Origin: Geodermatophilus africanus
GTDB taxonomy: Bacteria > Actinomycetota > Actinomycetes > Mycobacteriales > Geodermatophilaceae
DNA length: 64,000 bases
Direction: 5' to 3'
Assembly (NCBI RefSeq): GCF_900107105.1
Contig: NZ_FNOT01000010.1
Coordinates: forward strand, 62,001-126,000
The notes beneath the pieces were generated by a model. That model was not told where the DNA came from and did no database searches. It was given only the letters and a program-made list of their open reading frames with translations. Made by a program: the position numbers and the translations under genes. Below, one piece after another: positions 25,791 to 35,428 of this stretch. Position 1 is the first letter of the stretch. The number at the start of each line of letters is the position of its first letter.

Positions 25791-26723
25791 TCAGCGGGCC
25801 AGTTCCAGGCGCACCGCGTCGGGGCCGGCGTCCGAGGGCGCCCACCCGCCGGCGGGGGTCCACTGGGAGCCGGCGAAGGACACCGACCGCAGCCCCAGCC
25901 GCTCGGCGTGCGCGACCGCCCAGGTGACCGCCGGCCAGCCGAACGCCGCGTCGACCTCCACCGCGCCGAAGCGCTCGGTGGTCGTCGCGCCCAGCTCCGA
26001 CTCCACGACGCCCGCGGCGGCGGTGACCCGCGCGCTGAGCCGCCCGCCGGGGACCGGGGTCTCGTAGCTGCAGGTCAGCCGGCCCGGTTCCGGCGCGGCG
26101 AACGCCGCGGTGAGCTGCTGGGCCAGGGGCTCGTGCTTCTGGTAGGCCTCCGGGAAGCCGCTGCGCTGCACGCGCTGGGCGGCGTCGGTGAGCCGCAGGG
26201 ACTCCCAGTTCCGCACCCGGACCAGGCCGTCGTAGAACTCGCCCGCCGCGTAGACCGGGTCCCGCACCTGCTCCGGGGTGCCCCAGCCCTGCGAGGGGCG
26301 CTGCTGGAACAGGCCCAGGGAGTCGCGGTCGCCGTAGTCGAGGTTGCGCATCGTCGACTCCTGCTGCGCGGTCGCCAGGGCGATGACCACGGCCCGCTCC
26401 GGCAGCCCGCGGGCCCGCCCGACGGCGGCGATGGTCGCGGCGGAGCCGGCCTGCTCGGCGGTCAGCGTGAGGCCGGTGCCCGCCACGGTGCAGGTGCCGG
26501 TGAGGGCCACCGGATCGGGACCCTCGATGCTGCGCACCAGCGCGACCACCCCCAGGACGACGAGCCCGACGAGGCCCAGCGGCAGCCAGGAGCGCCACGA
26601 CCCGGCCGGCGCCCCCCGGCTCCCGCGCTTGGCGGGGGGCCGGCGCCGGGGGGCCGGGCGACGCGCCGGCGGCCGGCGGGCGGACGTCGTCCGCCGGGCC
26701 GTCGCGCTGCGTGTGCTGCTCAT
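25791..26723 (-). CDS. Membrane-anchored protein with lysozyme-like segment, function unknown
   Basis: The 310-residue protein has a very basic proline/arginine N-terminus (residues 1-45), a single helix (WLPLGLVGLVVLGVVALV) and an external domain. The segment ALATAQQESTMRNLDYGDRDSLGLFQQRPSQGWGTPEQVRDPVYAAGEFYDGL resembles the glutamate-containing core of transglycosylase/lysozyme-like folds (QQES with a following SLGLFQQRPSQGWG). Related actinobacterial proteins are often mislabelled heavy-metal transporter. Cell-wall turnover is a reasonable guess, not shown. It is convergent with dapC. Confidence 0.6.
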   Translation of the reverse strand: MSSTRSATARRTTSARRPPARRPAPRRRPPAKRGSRGAPAGSWRSWLPLGLVGLVVLGVVALVRSIEGPDPVALTGTCTVAGTGLTLTAEQAGSAATIAAVGRARGLPERAVVIALATAQQESTMRNLDYGDRDSLGLFQQRPSQGWGTPEQVRDPVYAAGEFYDGLVRVRNWESLRLTDAAQRVQRSGFPEAYQKHEPLAQQLTAAFAAPEPGRLTCSYETPVPGGRLSARVTAAAGVVESELGATTTERFGAVEVDAAFGWPAVTWAVAHAERLGLRSVSFAGSQWTPAGGWAPSDAGPDAVRLELAR

Positions 26724-26821
26724 CGCCCGTGACTGTAGGTGCGCTCCCTGGCAGCGCGGTGCTGCCGCGGGGAGGTGTCCGTCGCTACCGTGTCCCGCCC
26801 AGCCACCCGCGAGGAGACCGC

Positions 26822-27922
26822 ATGAGCGACAGCCTGCTGCCCGGCACCACCGCGACCCGGGTGCCCACCGACCGGCTGACCCAGAACGTGCTGCACCCCG
26901 AGGGTGTCGACCCGGCCGGGCCCGGGGAGGCCGTGCTCTTCGTGCACGGCAACGTCAGCTCGGCGCTGTTCTGGCAGCAGCCGCTGCTCGCCCTGGCCGA
27001 GACCGGCCGGGTGCGGCCGCTCGCGGTCGACCTGCGGGGCTACGGCGACACCGACCCGCTGCCGATCGACGCGCGGCGCGGGGTGCGGGACTGGGCAGAC
27101 GACGTCGCCGCGCTCGTCGACGCCCTCGGCCTCGACCGGGTGCACCTGGTCGGCTGGAGCATGGGTGCCGGCGTGGTGCTGCAGTTCCTGCTCGACCGGC
27201 CCGAGCGGGTCGCGTCGGTGGCGCTGGTCGCGCCGATGTCCCCGTACGGCTTCGGCGGGACCGCCGGGCCGGAGGGGCGGCTGCTGTCGGAGGACGGCGC
27301 GGGCTCCGGGGCCGGCGTGGCCAACCCGGAGTTCGTGGCTGCGATCGCCGCCGGCGACACCACGGCCGACCGCCCGACCAGCCCGCGGGCGGTCCTGCGC
27401 GCCTTCTACGTGGCGCCCGGGTCGCTGCCCGTCGACCCGCAGCTGGAGGACGTGTTCGTCGCCTCGATGCTCTCCACCCGCACCGGCGAGGACCACTACC
27501 CGGGGGACGCGGCCACCTCCGCCACCTGGCCGGGCGTGTCACCGGGGGAGCGGGGGGTGCTCAACACGGTGGCGCCCACGGTGTTCGACCTCTCCGGGAT
27601 CGCCGACCTGCCGGGCAAGCCGCCGGTCCTGTGGATCCGCGGGGACGCCGACCCCATCGTGTCCGACGCGTCGCTGTTCGACCTGGCACAGCTGGGTGCG
27701 CTGGGTGCGGTGCCGGGCTGGCCGGGGGCCGACGCCTGCCCGCCGCAGCCGATGGTCGCCCAGACCCGCGCCGTCCTGGACCGCTACGCCGCCGGCGGCG
27801 GGACCTACCAGGAGGTCGTGCTGCCGGGTGTCGGGCACTCCCCGCACATGGAGCGGCCGCAGGAGTTCGTCGTCGCCCTGCTCGAGCACCTCGACGTCCC
27901 GGCTCTACCGGGGGACGCCTGA
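26822..27922 (+). CDS. Alpha/beta hydrolase
   Basis: The 366-residue protein is an alpha/beta hydrolase: FVHGNVSSALFWQQPL (oxyanion hole), nucleophile elbow GWSMGAG (Ser), acid residue in WIRGDADPIV, and catalytic His in VLPGVGHSPHMERP. The cap region between residues 140 and 260 is long, which is usual for esterases and dehalogenase-like members. ATG 26822 follows GAGGAGACCGC. It stands alone between two minus-strand genes. No substrate can be inferred. Confidence 0.85.
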   Translation: MSDSLLPGTTATRVPTDRLTQNVLHPEGVDPAGPGEAVLFVHGNVSSALFWQQPLLALAETGRVRPLAVDLRGYGDTDPLPIDARRGVRDWADDVAALVDALGLDRVHLVGWSMGAGVVLQFLLDRPERVASVALVAPMSPYGFGGTAGPEGRLLSEDGAGSGAGVANPEFVAAIAAGDTTADRPTSPRAVLRAFYVAPGSLPVDPQLEDVFVASMLSTRTGEDHYPGDAATSATWPGVSPGERGVLNTVAPTVFDLSGIADLPGKPPVLWIRGDADPIVSDASLFDLAQLGALGAVPGWPGADACPPQPMVAQTRAVLDRYAAGGGTYQEVVLPGVGHSPHMERPQEFVVALLEHLDVPALPGDA

Positions 27923-27924
27923 GC

Positions 27925-27958
27925 CCGCCCGGCCCCCGTCCCGAGGGGTCCTCCCTCA
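27925..27958 (-). repeat. Degenerate dispersed repeat next to the dapD stop (R5)
   Basis: On the minus strand the dapD TGA is followed by GGGAGGACCCC, then directly by TCGGGACGGGGGCC. Left and right ends are present but the central third is missing. It fills the gap between the hydrolase and dapD stops. Confidence 0.5.
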
Positions 27959-28933
27959 GGTGTTGGCGTGCAGTTGGGCGTTGAGCTCGCCCCAGGTGCC
28001 CGTCCGCGGCAGGGCCTCGAGGGCGCCGGAGACCGAGTTGCGGCGGAACAGCAGGCCGTCCCGCCCGGAGAGCTCGGCGGCCTTCACCACCGAGCCGTCG
28101 GGCAGGGTCACCCGTGAGCCGGCGGTCACGTAGCAGCCGGCCTCCACGACGCAGTTGTCGCCGAGGGAGATGCCGATGCCCGCGTTGGCGCCCAGCAGGC
28201 AGCCCGAGCCGATCGAGACGACCTGCTTCCCGCCGCCGGAGAGCGTGCCCATGATGGAGGCGCCGCCGCCGATGTCGCTGTCGGGGCCGACGACGACGCC
28301 CGCGCTGATCCGGCCCTCGACCATCGACGGCCCCAGGGTGCCGGCGTTGTAGTTCACGAAGCCCTCGTGCATGACCGTCGTCCCCTCGGCGAGGTGGGCG
28401 CCCAGCCGCACCCGGTCGCCGTCGGCGACACGGACGCCGGAGGGGATCACGTAGTCGACCATCCGCGGGAACTTGTCGACGCCGTAGACGGTGACCTGCC
28501 CGTGCGCGGCGCGCAGCCGGTGCGGGTTGAACGAGGCGGCCTCGACCGGGCCGGCGCTGGTCCAGGCGACGTTCGTGAGCAGCCCGAAGACGCCGTCCAT
28601 GTTGATGCTGCGCGGCGTGACCAGCCGGGCGGAGAGCAGGTGCAGCCGCAGCCAGACGTCGTGGGCGTCCGCGGGCGGTGCCGACAGGTCCGCGATGACG
28701 GTCCGGACGGCGGCCACCTCGACGCCGCGGGACTCGTCGCTGCGCACCAGGCCGCCGTAGTCGGGGCCGAGCTCGCCGGAGATCTCCAGCGCGCCCAGCC
28801 GGGTGGTGCCGGTCCGGGCGCCCTCGGGCGCGCCGAGCCGCGGCTCGGGGTACCAGGTGTCGAGCACCGTGCCCGCGCGGGTCACGGTGGCCAGACCGGC
28901 GGCGACGGCGGAGAGCGGGGCGGGGTCGGTCAC
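27956..28933 (-). CDS. dapD: Tetrahydrodipicolinate N-succinyltransferase
   Basis: The 325-residue protein is the actinobacterial DapD type: [22 protein letters not shown] in the N-terminal half, then a left-handed beta-helix of hexapeptide repeats ([51 protein letters not shown]). It succinylates tetrahydrodipicolinate, upstream of DapC and DapE. GTG 28933 is strongly supported: TAGCGT lies 7 nt upstream on the minus strand, the arrangement of a leaderless transcript. It is divergent from dapE by 211 nt, so both lysine genes share this promoter region. Confidence 0.92.
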   Translation of the reverse strand: MTDPAPLSAVAAGLATVTRAGTVLDTWYPEPRLGAPEGARTGTTRLGALEISGELGPDYGGLVRSDESRGVEVAAVRTVIADLSAPPADAHDVWLRLHLLSARLVTPRSINMDGVFGLLTNVAWTSAGPVEAASFNPHRLRAAHGQVTVYGVDKFPRMVDYVIPSGVRVADGDRVRLGAHLAEGTTVMHEGFVNYNAGTLGPSMVEGRISAGVVVGPDSDIGGGASIMGTLSGGGKQVVSIGSGCLLGANAGIGISLGDNCVVEAGCYVTAGSRVTLPDGSVVKAAELSGRDGLLFRRNSVSGALEALPRTGTWGELNAQLHANT

Positions 28934-28939
28934 GGGGAC

Positions 28940-28950
28940 GACGCTACCGA
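28940..28950 (-). promoter_or_regulatory. -10 box of dapD (leaderless)
   Basis: TAGCGT within this stretch on the minus strand stands 7 nt upstream of the dapD GTG. That matches the TANNNT spacing seen at sdhC, dapE, tag, glgA and glgC in this window. Confidence 0.5.
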
Positions 28951-29130
28951 GCGCCGGTCGCTCGCTGCCGACTCGGTCGGGGGCCGGGTGGCCGGCCGAT
29001 GCACCCCCGCGCGGCCACCACGCGGGGCAGCGGGAGGGTCCCGGGAGACAGGAGTGCCCTCCCGGCCGCCTGTGGTGAACAGCGGGTGACGGGCTGCCGC
29101 GCTGCGGCGGCTGGGCCCGGACGCCGCCCG

Positions 29131-29136
29131 TAGGCT
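29131..29136 (+). promoter_or_regulatory. -10 box of dapE (leaderless)
   Basis: TAGGCT followed by 8 nt and then the dapE GTG at 29145 indicates a leaderless mRNA. Confidence 0.5.
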
Positions 29137-29144
29137 CGGGAGTC

Positions 29145-30280
29145 GTGACCGACCTGCCCCTGCTGGACCCCGCCGCCGACGTCCTGACGCTCACCCGCGC
29201 GCTGGTCGACGCGCCGTCGGTGTCGGGCAGCGAGGCGCCGCTCGCCGACGCCGTCGAGGCGGCGCTGCGGGCGCTCGGGGGCCTCGAGGTCGAGCGGGTC
29301 GGGGACGCCGTCCTCGCCCGGACCGACCTCGGGCGCCCGACCCGGGTGGTCCTCGCCGGACACCTGGACACCGTGCCGATCGCCGACAACGTGCCCAGCC
29401 GGCTCGACGAGGGGACCGGCCGGCTCTACGGCTGCGGCGCCAGCGACATGAAGGCCGGCGACGCGGTGATGCTGCGGCTGGCCGGGCGCTTCGGCGTCCC
29501 CGGCGCCGAGCCCGCCCACGACCTCACGTTCGTCTTCTACGACAACGAGGAGGTCGAGGCGGTGAAGAACGGCCTCGGCCGGGTCGCGCGGGAGCGGCGC
29601 GGGTGGCTCTACGGCGACCTCGCGATCCTGCTCGAGCCGACCGACGGCGAGGTCGAGGGTGGCTGCCAGGGCACGCTGAAGGCGGTGCTCGAGGTCCCCG
29701 GCCGGCGCGCGCACAGCGCCCGCAGCTGGCTGGGCGTCAACGCGGTCCACGGCGCGGCCGGCATCCTCGCCACGCTGGCGGCCTACGAGGCGCGGGAGGT
29801 CGACATCGACGGCTGCGTCTACCACGAGGGGCTCAACGCCGTCCGCATCGAGGGTGGGGTGGCCGGCAACGTCATCCCGGACGCCTGCGCGGTGACGGTC
29901 AACTTCCGCTACGCCCCCGACCGGGACGAGGACGCCGCCGAGGCGCACGTGCGCGAGGTCTTCGCCGACGCGCTCGCCGCCGGGGCGACGCTGACCGTCG
30001 TCGACAACGCCGGCGGGGCGCTGCCGGGCCTGTCCGAGCCCGCGGCCGCGGCCTTCGCCGCCGCCGTCGGCCGGCCGGCGCGGGCCAAGCTCGGCTGGAC
30101 CGACGTCGCCCGCTTCGCCGCCTTCGGCATCCCGGCCATCAACTACGGCCCCGGCGACCCGCAGCTTGCCCACACCCGCGAGGAGCACGTCCTCGTCGAC
30201 CGGCTGCAGCCGGCCGAGGACGCGCTCGTCTCGTATCTCGCCGGACAGGCCGACCGATCGCCCACCGACCAGGAGCGTGC

Positions 30281-30284
<4 letters not shown>
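29145..30284 (+). CDS. dapE: Succinyl-diaminopimelate desuccinylase
   Basis: The 379-residue M20 metallopeptidase has [13 protein letters not shown] (zinc His and catalytic Asp), [15 protein letters not shown] (bridging Asp), [15 protein letters not shown] (catalytic and metal Glu), [19 protein letters not shown] and a C-terminal metal His in AHTREEHV. It removes succinate from N-succinyl-LL-diaminopimelate. The actinobacterial DapE type is indicated by length and the [12 protein letters not shown] lid segment. The next gene overlaps by ATGA, making an operon of dapE, a LOG gene, a DivIVA-domain gene and a SRPBCC gene. Confidence 0.92.
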
Positions 30285-31132
<848 letters not shown>

Positions 31133-31140
31133 GGGCCCGG

Positions 31141-31506
31141 GTGCTCGAGGCGGTCGTCGTCGTCCTCACCGTCGCGGTGGTCGGCGGGCTGCTGTTCCTC
31201 GGCGGCTCGGTGCTGCTCGGCCGCGGCGAGACCCAGCCGCCCGCCGACCCGGACCGCTCCCCGCTGGAGCTGCCCGAGGACCGGCCGGTCAGCGCGGACG
31301 ACGTGCGCGGCGTGCGCATGGCGGTGACCGTCCGGGGCTACCGGATGACCGAGGTCGACTGGCTGCTCGAGCAGCTTGCCCAGGCGCTCGAGGAGCGCGA
31401 CGCGGAGGTCGCGGCGCTGCGCGCCCGCCTGGAGGAGACCGGGCGGACGGCGCCCGGTCCGGACGACGCCCCCGCGGGCGGGAACGGAGCGCGGAACGGT
31501 GCGTGA
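31141..31506 (+). CDS. DivIVA domain-containing membrane protein
   Basis: The 121-residue protein has an N-terminal helix (VVVVLTVAVVGGLLFLGGSVLL), then a linker and one DivIVA motif: DVRGVRMAVTVRGYRMTEVDWLLEQLAQALEERDAEVAALRARLEE, including a short coiled coil. Such proteins are linked to cell pole or envelope organisation, and a similar protein lies near tag in mycobacteria (Rv1209, from memory). The GTG is 8 nt after the LOG gene stop; the next gene starts within its last 8 nt. Confidence 0.8.
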   Translation: MLEAVVVVLTVAVVGGLLFLGGSVLLGRGETQPPADPDRSPLELPEDRPVSADDVRGVRMAVTVRGYRMTEVDWLLEQLAQALEERDAEVAALRARLEETGRTAPGPDDAPAGGNGARNGA

Positions 31507-31960
31507 ACTGGTGGAGACGGTGGTCGTGGACGCACCGCCGCAGCAGGTGTGGGCGGCGCTCACCGACTGGACCCGCCAGGGGGAGTGGATGCTGCTGACC
31601 GACGTCGAGGTCACCGGCGGGGACCCGCACGCCGTCGGCGGCCGGCTGGCGGCCCGCACCGGCCTGCCCCTCCGGGGACGCCGCCGCGGCGTGCTCGACA
31701 CGATGGTCGTCACCCAGTGGGACCCGCCCCGGCGAGCCGTCGTCCAGCACACCGGCCGGATCGTGCGCGGGCCGGGCACCTTCGAGGTCACGCCCCAGGG
31801 GGCGGGTTCCCTCGTGACCTGGACCGAGCAGCTGTGGCTGCCCTTCGGGCTGCTGGGGCGGGTGGGCTGGCCCCTGGTGAAGCCGGCCGCGGTGGTCGGC
31901 GTCCGGCTGTCCCTGAAGCGCTTCGCCGACTTCGCGCGCCGCTATCCCGGCCGCGCTTGA
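31499..31960 (+). CDS. SRPBCC family protein
   Basis: The 153-residue protein has a polyketide cyclase/dehydrase-like SRPBCC fold: LVETVVVDAPPQQVWAALTDW, GEWMLLTDVEVTGGD, VTQWDPPRRAVVQHTG, GAGSLVTWTEQLWLPFG and a C-terminal helix. The fold binds hydrophobic ligands, and no catalytic residues are identifiable. It overlaps the DivIVA-domain gene by 8 nt (GTGCGTGA) and appears to end the dapE operon. Confidence 0.8.
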   Translation: MRELVETVVVDAPPQQVWAALTDWTRQGEWMLLTDVEVTGGDPHAVGGRLAARTGLPLRGRRRGVLDTMVVTQWDPPRRAVVQHTGRIVRGPGTFEVTPQGAGSLVTWTEQLWLPFGLLGRVGWPLVKPAAVVGVRLSLKRFADFARRYPGRA

Positions 31961-32002
31961 CCCGGCCCCTGGGGCCGGCTCCACGGTGGGCGAGACGAGC
32001 AG

Positions 32003-32815
32003 ATGTTGCGGGTCGGCGACTTCCTGCGCCGCACCCGGCTGTCACCCGAGGCGCTGCGGCGCTACGGCGACCGGGGCCTGCTCGCGCCCTCGCGCGTCGA
32101 CCGGCACACCGGCTACCGCTGGTTCGCCCCGGCCCAGGTGGCCCGGGCCCGCCTCGTCGGGCTGCTGCGCCGGCCGGCATGCCGCCGGCCCGGGTGCGGG
32201 AGGTGGTCGACCTCGAGCCGGCCGACCGGCTGGCCGCGGTCGACCGCTGGTGGCGCGACGTCGAGGACGACGTGGCGCGCCGGCGGGCGCTCGTCCGCTC
32301 CCTGCACCGGCGACTCGCCGGCGACGACGACCCCCCCGGAGGCCCCCGTGCACGACGTCGCCCTGCGCACCACCGACGAGCTCACCCTGCTGACCACGCA
32401 GCGGCGGCTGACCGTCGAGGAGCTCGGCGCCTTCGTCCCCGACGCCGCCCGCGCCCTCGAGGAGCACCTCGCGGCGTCGGGTGCGACCCGCGCCGGCGCG
32501 CTGCGGGTCGTCTACCACGGCATGGTCACCGCCGACAGCGACGGCCCGGTCGAGGTCGCCGTCCCGTTCACCGGCACGGTGCGGCCGACGGGGCAGCTGG
32601 CGGTGCGCCGGCAGCCCGCCGGCCGGGAGGCGGTCACCGTGCTGACCCGCGCCGAGGCGGAGTACCCACGCCTCCTCGACGCCTACGACGCCGTCGCCCG
32701 CTGGTGCGACGCCGCCGGGCTGGCGCGCATCGGCAGCCCGGTCGAGGTGTACCTCACCGGCCGGGACGTCGGCCCTGGCGAGCCCCATCTCGAGGTGGCC
32801 TGGCCGGTCAGCTGA
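32003..32815 (+). CDS. MerR family regulator with GyrI-like effector domain and an internal out-of-frame segment
   Basis: Residues 1-57 are a MerR winged helix (MLRVGDFLRRTRLSPEALRRYGDRGLL ... HTGYRWFAPAQVARARLVGLLRR). Residues 112-270 look like a GyrI/AraC-type effector-binding domain (VALRTTDELTLLTTQRRLTVEELGAFVPDAARAL ... VEVYLTGRDVG). Between about 32175 and 32337 the frame reads serine- and arginine-rich sequence. The +2 frame there reads a normal dimerisation helix (GMPPARVREVVDLEPADRL, then AAVDRWWRDVEDDVARRRAL). Two compensating frameshifts, at the GGCCGGC stretch and the C7 run (32331-32337), are therefore likely. They could be sequencing errors or real. Confidence 0.7.
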   Translation: MLRVGDFLRRTRLSPEALRRYGDRGLLAPSRVDRHTGYRWFAPAQVARARLVGLLRRPACRRPGCGRWSTSSRPTGWPRSTAGGATSRTTWRAGGRSSAPCTGDSPATTTPPEAPVHDVALRTTDELTLLTTQRRLTVEELGAFVPDAARALEEHLAASGATRAGALRVVYHGMVTADSDGPVEVAVPFTGTVRPTGQLAVRRQPAGREAVTVLTRAEAEYPRLLDAYDAVARWCDAAGLARIGSPVEVYLTGRDVGPGEPHLEVAWPVS

Positions 32816-33146
32816 CCGCGTCACGCCGGGAGCGGGCGAAGGCCAGCGCCTCGCGCGCCAGCGGCAGGTCGGTGGCCGGCTCGCCGTCGGCCAGCGCGAT
32901 CCACTCGTGGTAGGGCCGGCCCCGGCCACCGAACGGCCCGCCGCGCCCGTCGGCGAGCAGCGCGGCCACCCGGTCCCCGGGCAGCTTGAGCACCAGGGCG
33001 CCGCGCACCACCATCGCGAAGGCCGCGCCGTCGACCTTCAGTGCCCGCGACCCGAACCGGCGCGGGCCGGTGGTGTCGGGGGGCGTCACGTCCGGCTCGT
33101 CGGCGAGGGCGTCGACGAGGGCGGCGAGGCGGTCGGCGGCGTCCAT
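32808..33146 (-). CDS. TfoX/Sxy N-terminal domain-like protein
   Basis: The 112-residue protein matches TfoX_N-like proteins: RRFGSRALKVDGAAFAMVVRGALVLKLPGDRVAALLADGRGGPFGGRGRPYHEWIAL. In Proteobacteria the domain occurs in competence regulators; stand-alone actinobacterial versions have no assigned role. The ATG at 33146 is the natural start. It overlaps the convergent MerR gene by 8 nt and follows the CtaG gene on the same strand by 4 nt, so it may be the last gene of that operon. Confidence 0.7.
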   Translation of the reverse strand: MDAADRLAALVDALADEPDVTPPDTTGPRRFGSRALKVDGAAFAMVVRGALVLKLPGDRVAALLADGRGGPFGGRGRPYHEWIALADGEPATDLPLAREALAFARSRRDAVS

Positions 33147-33150
33147 CCGC

Positions 33151-33891
33151 TCATGCTGCCCGGACGGCGGGGCCCGCGGGTGCCCCGGTGGCCCGGACGG
33201 CGTCCCGGCTGGCGTACCAGCGCCGCCACAGCACCGCGGCCGTCCCGAGCGTGACGACGGTGCCGCCGTCCCACATCAGCCGGGCGCCCTCCGCGGCGTG
33301 CACCACCCCGGGCGGGGGCGTGGCGTACAGCCACGTCGCCAGGACGTCGTGGGCGGCCGCGCCGGCGGCCAGCGCGGTGGCCCGCACGCCGACCCCACGG
33401 CGGTGCGGCGCCGGGTCGACGGCCAGCACCGCGGCGGTCGCGAGGTACCCGCTGACGAGCACGTGCAGCGCCACGAGCGCACCCAGGGCCGGGCTGTGGC
33501 CGGCGGCCGCGTGCAGCCCGGTGCCGTAGAGCAGCCAGAGCCCGGCGGCGTTGACCGGGACGGCGACCAGCGGGTCGGCGGCCCGGCGCAGCGGCGGGGT
33601 CCGCAGCAGCCGGGCCAGCCGCCGGGCCGCCGCGACCGGCAGCGCCCGCAGCGCCAGGGTGGCCGGGGCGGCCAGGACCAGCAGCAGCGGCGCGACCATG
33701 CCCAGCAGGAGGTGCCCGGCCATGTGGGTGCGCAGGTCGCCGTGGGCAGTGGTGAGGACCACACCCGCGCCGGCCGCGGTCAGGCCGGTCAGCCAGGACG
33801 CCGTCCGCCGCAGCGGCCACGGGGTGCGCCAGCCGGCCGTGACGTACAGCGAGCCCGCGGCCAGCAGCGCCAGGACCGGCAGCGCGCTCAC
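33151..33891 (-). CDS. Cytochrome c oxidase assembly protein (caa3-type CtaG family)
   Basis: The 246-residue membrane protein has six to seven helices and the CtaG pattern: LTTAHGDLRTHMAGHLLLGMVAPLLLVLAAP (His residues expected to handle copper), LWLLYGTGLHAAAGHSPALGALVALHVLVSGYL, and a C-terminal DGGTVVTLGTAAVLW. CtaG proteins help insert CuB into haem-copper oxidases. GTG 33891 overlaps the upstream DUF2243 stop (GTGA). No oxidase subunit genes lie in the window. Confidence 0.85.
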   Translation of the reverse strand: MSALPVLALLAAGSLYVTAGWRTPWPLRRTASWLTGLTAAGAGVVLTTAHGDLRTHMAGHLLLGMVAPLLLVLAAPATLALRALPVAAARRLARLLRTPPLRRAADPLVAVPVNAAGLWLLYGTGLHAAAGHSPALGALVALHVLVSGYLATAAVLAVDPAPHRRGVGVRATALAAGAAAHDVLATWLYATPPPGVVHAAEGARLMWDGGTVVTLGTAAVLWRRWYASRDAVRATGAPAGPAVRAA

Positions 33892-34343
33892 CGGGCGGGA
33901 CGGCGCCGGGCGCGCACCAGCAGCACGGCGCCGGCGGCGAGAAGGACGACGGCGGAGGCGTTCCACGCCAGGTCGTAGCCGGTGAGGTCGACGCCGTAGC
34001 GGACCTGGTGCACCCGCAGCAGCTTGTGGTCGACCACGCCGTCCCACAGCTGGAAGGCGCCGGCGCCCAGCAGCACGAACGCCCACCACCGGCGGGGGTC
34101 CAGGGCGCCGCGGCGGCGCAGGTCGGCCAGCAGCGCCAGCCCGGCGACGACGGCCGAGAGCGTCGCCGCGTGCAGCAGCCCGTCGGATACCAGGCCCACC
34201 GTCCCGCTCGCGCGGTCGTAGAAGGAGTGCCAGCCCAGCAGCTGGTGGAAGACGATCTCGTCGACCGAGCCCGTGAGGCCGGCGCCGAACAGCAGCCCCG
34301 AGGCCGCCGGCCGCCGTCCGGGCGGGGGAGGGGCAGCGCGCAC
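33888..34343 (-). CDS. DUF2243 family membrane protein
   Basis: The 151-residue protein has the DUF2243 pattern: GLLFGAGLTGSVDEIVFHQLLGWHSFYDR, VGLVSDGLLHAATLSAVVAGLALL, LLGAGAFQLWDGVVDHKLLRVHQVR and a final helix, giving four membrane segments with conserved His and Asp residues. DUF2243 genes commonly neighbour ctaG, and the GTGA overlap here supports a joint role in oxidase or copper biology. GTG 34343 is the best start inside a longer open frame. The gene is divergent from a transporter gene 67 nt away. Confidence 0.75.
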   Translation of the reverse strand: MRAAPPPPGRRPAASGLLFGAGLTGSVDEIVFHQLLGWHSFYDRASGTVGLVSDGLLHAATLSAVVAGLALLADLRRRGALDPRRWWAFVLLGAGAFQLWDGVVDHKLLRVHQVRYGVDLTGYDLAWNASAVVLLAAGAVLLVRARRRPAR

Positions 34344-34410
34344 CGTCGGGCGGTGCCCGGTGCCGGCGCCGGGAAACGCCCGGGCAGGATGACCGGGTGC
34401 GGGGGCAGCG

Positions 34411-35316
34411 GTGAGCCGACGGGGTTGGGCGCTGTTCCTGGCGATGTCGCTGATCTGGGGCGTGCCGTACCTGCTCATCAAGGTGGCCGTCGAGGACCTG
34501 CCGCCCGTGGTCGTCGTCTTCGGCCGGTGCGTGCTCGGCGCGGCGCTGCTGCTGCCCTGGACCGTCGCCCGGGGCGGGCTGCGCACCGCGCTGCGGCACT
34601 GGCGGCCGCTGCTGGCCTTCACCGCGCTGGAGATGACCGGCCCGTGGCTGCTGCTGGCCTACGCCGAGCAGACGCTGTCGAGCTCGCTCACCGGCCTGCT
34701 CGTCGCTGCGGTGCCGTTCGTGGCCGCGCTGGCCGGGTGGCTGGCCGGCGAGGAGGAGCGGCTGACCCGCGTCCGGCTGCTGGGCATGGGCCTGGGCGTG
34801 GCCGGCATCGGCCTGCTGCTCGGCCTGGACGTCGAGGGCCTCGCGCCGCTGCCGCTGCTCGCGGTCGCGCTGGTCGTCGTCGGGTACGCCACCGCGCCGC
34901 TGATCGTCAGCCGGGCGCTGCCCGACGTGCCGGGCGTGGCCGCCAGCGCGGTGGCGCTCACCGTCACCTCGCTGGTCTACGCGCCGTTCGCCGTCCCCCG
35001 GCTGGACGCGGCCGCGCGGGCGCCCGCGGACGCGCTGCTGGCCGTGCTCGTCCTCGGGCTGGTGTGCACCGCGCTGGCGCTGGCGCTGTTCTTCGCGCTG
35101 ATCCGCGAGGTGGGCCCGCAGCGCGCGCTGGTCATCACCTTCCTCAACCCGGCCGTGGCGGTGCTGCTCGGCGTGCTGCTGCTCGACGAGCCGCTCACCC
35201 TCGGCCTCGCGGTGGGACTGCCGGTCGTCGTGCTCGGCTGCGTGCTGGCCACCCGTCGCGGCCCGGCCCGCCGTACCCCTGCCGAGCCGGGTGGCGTCGA
35301 CGCCGCCGTCCCCTGA
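34411..35316 (+). CDS. EamA/DMT family transporter
   Basis: The 301-residue protein has ten helices in two EamA halves: MSLIWGVPYLLIKVAVEDLPPVVVVFGRCVLGAALLLPW in the first and TVTSLVYAPFAVP ... FFALIREVGPQRALVITFLNPAVAVLLGVLLLDEPLT in the second. The latter is the typical NPVxAxxLGxxxLxE-type motif. Family members export amino acids, nucleosides or other metabolites. The ligand is unknown and no metabolic partner gene is adjacent. Confidence 0.85.
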   Translation: MSRRGWALFLAMSLIWGVPYLLIKVAVEDLPPVVVVFGRCVLGAALLLPWTVARGGLRTALRHWRPLLAFTALEMTGPWLLLAYAEQTLSSSLTGLLVAAVPFVAALAGWLAGEEERLTRVRLLGMGLGVAGIGLLLGLDVEGLAPLPLLAVALVVVGYATAPLIVSRALPDVPGVAASAVALTVTSLVYAPFAVPRLDAAARAPADALLAVLVLGLVCTALALALFFALIREVGPQRALVITFLNPAVAVLLGVLLLDEPLTLGLAVGLPVVVLGCVLATRRGPARRTPAEPGGVDAAVP

Positions 35317-35428
35317 CCCACCCCTCCGGAGGAGCGCCCCCGTCCCCCCTCAAGCGGCGGCGATCGGTTGCCGACAACCCGGTTGGCCCCGCTGGTCCGC
35401 GGGCGCTCCGGCAGGAGGGACGCGACAG

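Noticed and set aside
24652..26598. 648-codon minus-strand frame across dapC
   Set aside because: Rich in Arg/Gly/Pro with no motifs; dapC on the plus strand has a full PLP aminotransferase signature.
28800..29144. tRNA or small RNA search in the dapD/dapE intergenic region
   Set aside because: No cloverleaf or strong hairpin found; two -10 boxes with leaderless geometry account for the region.
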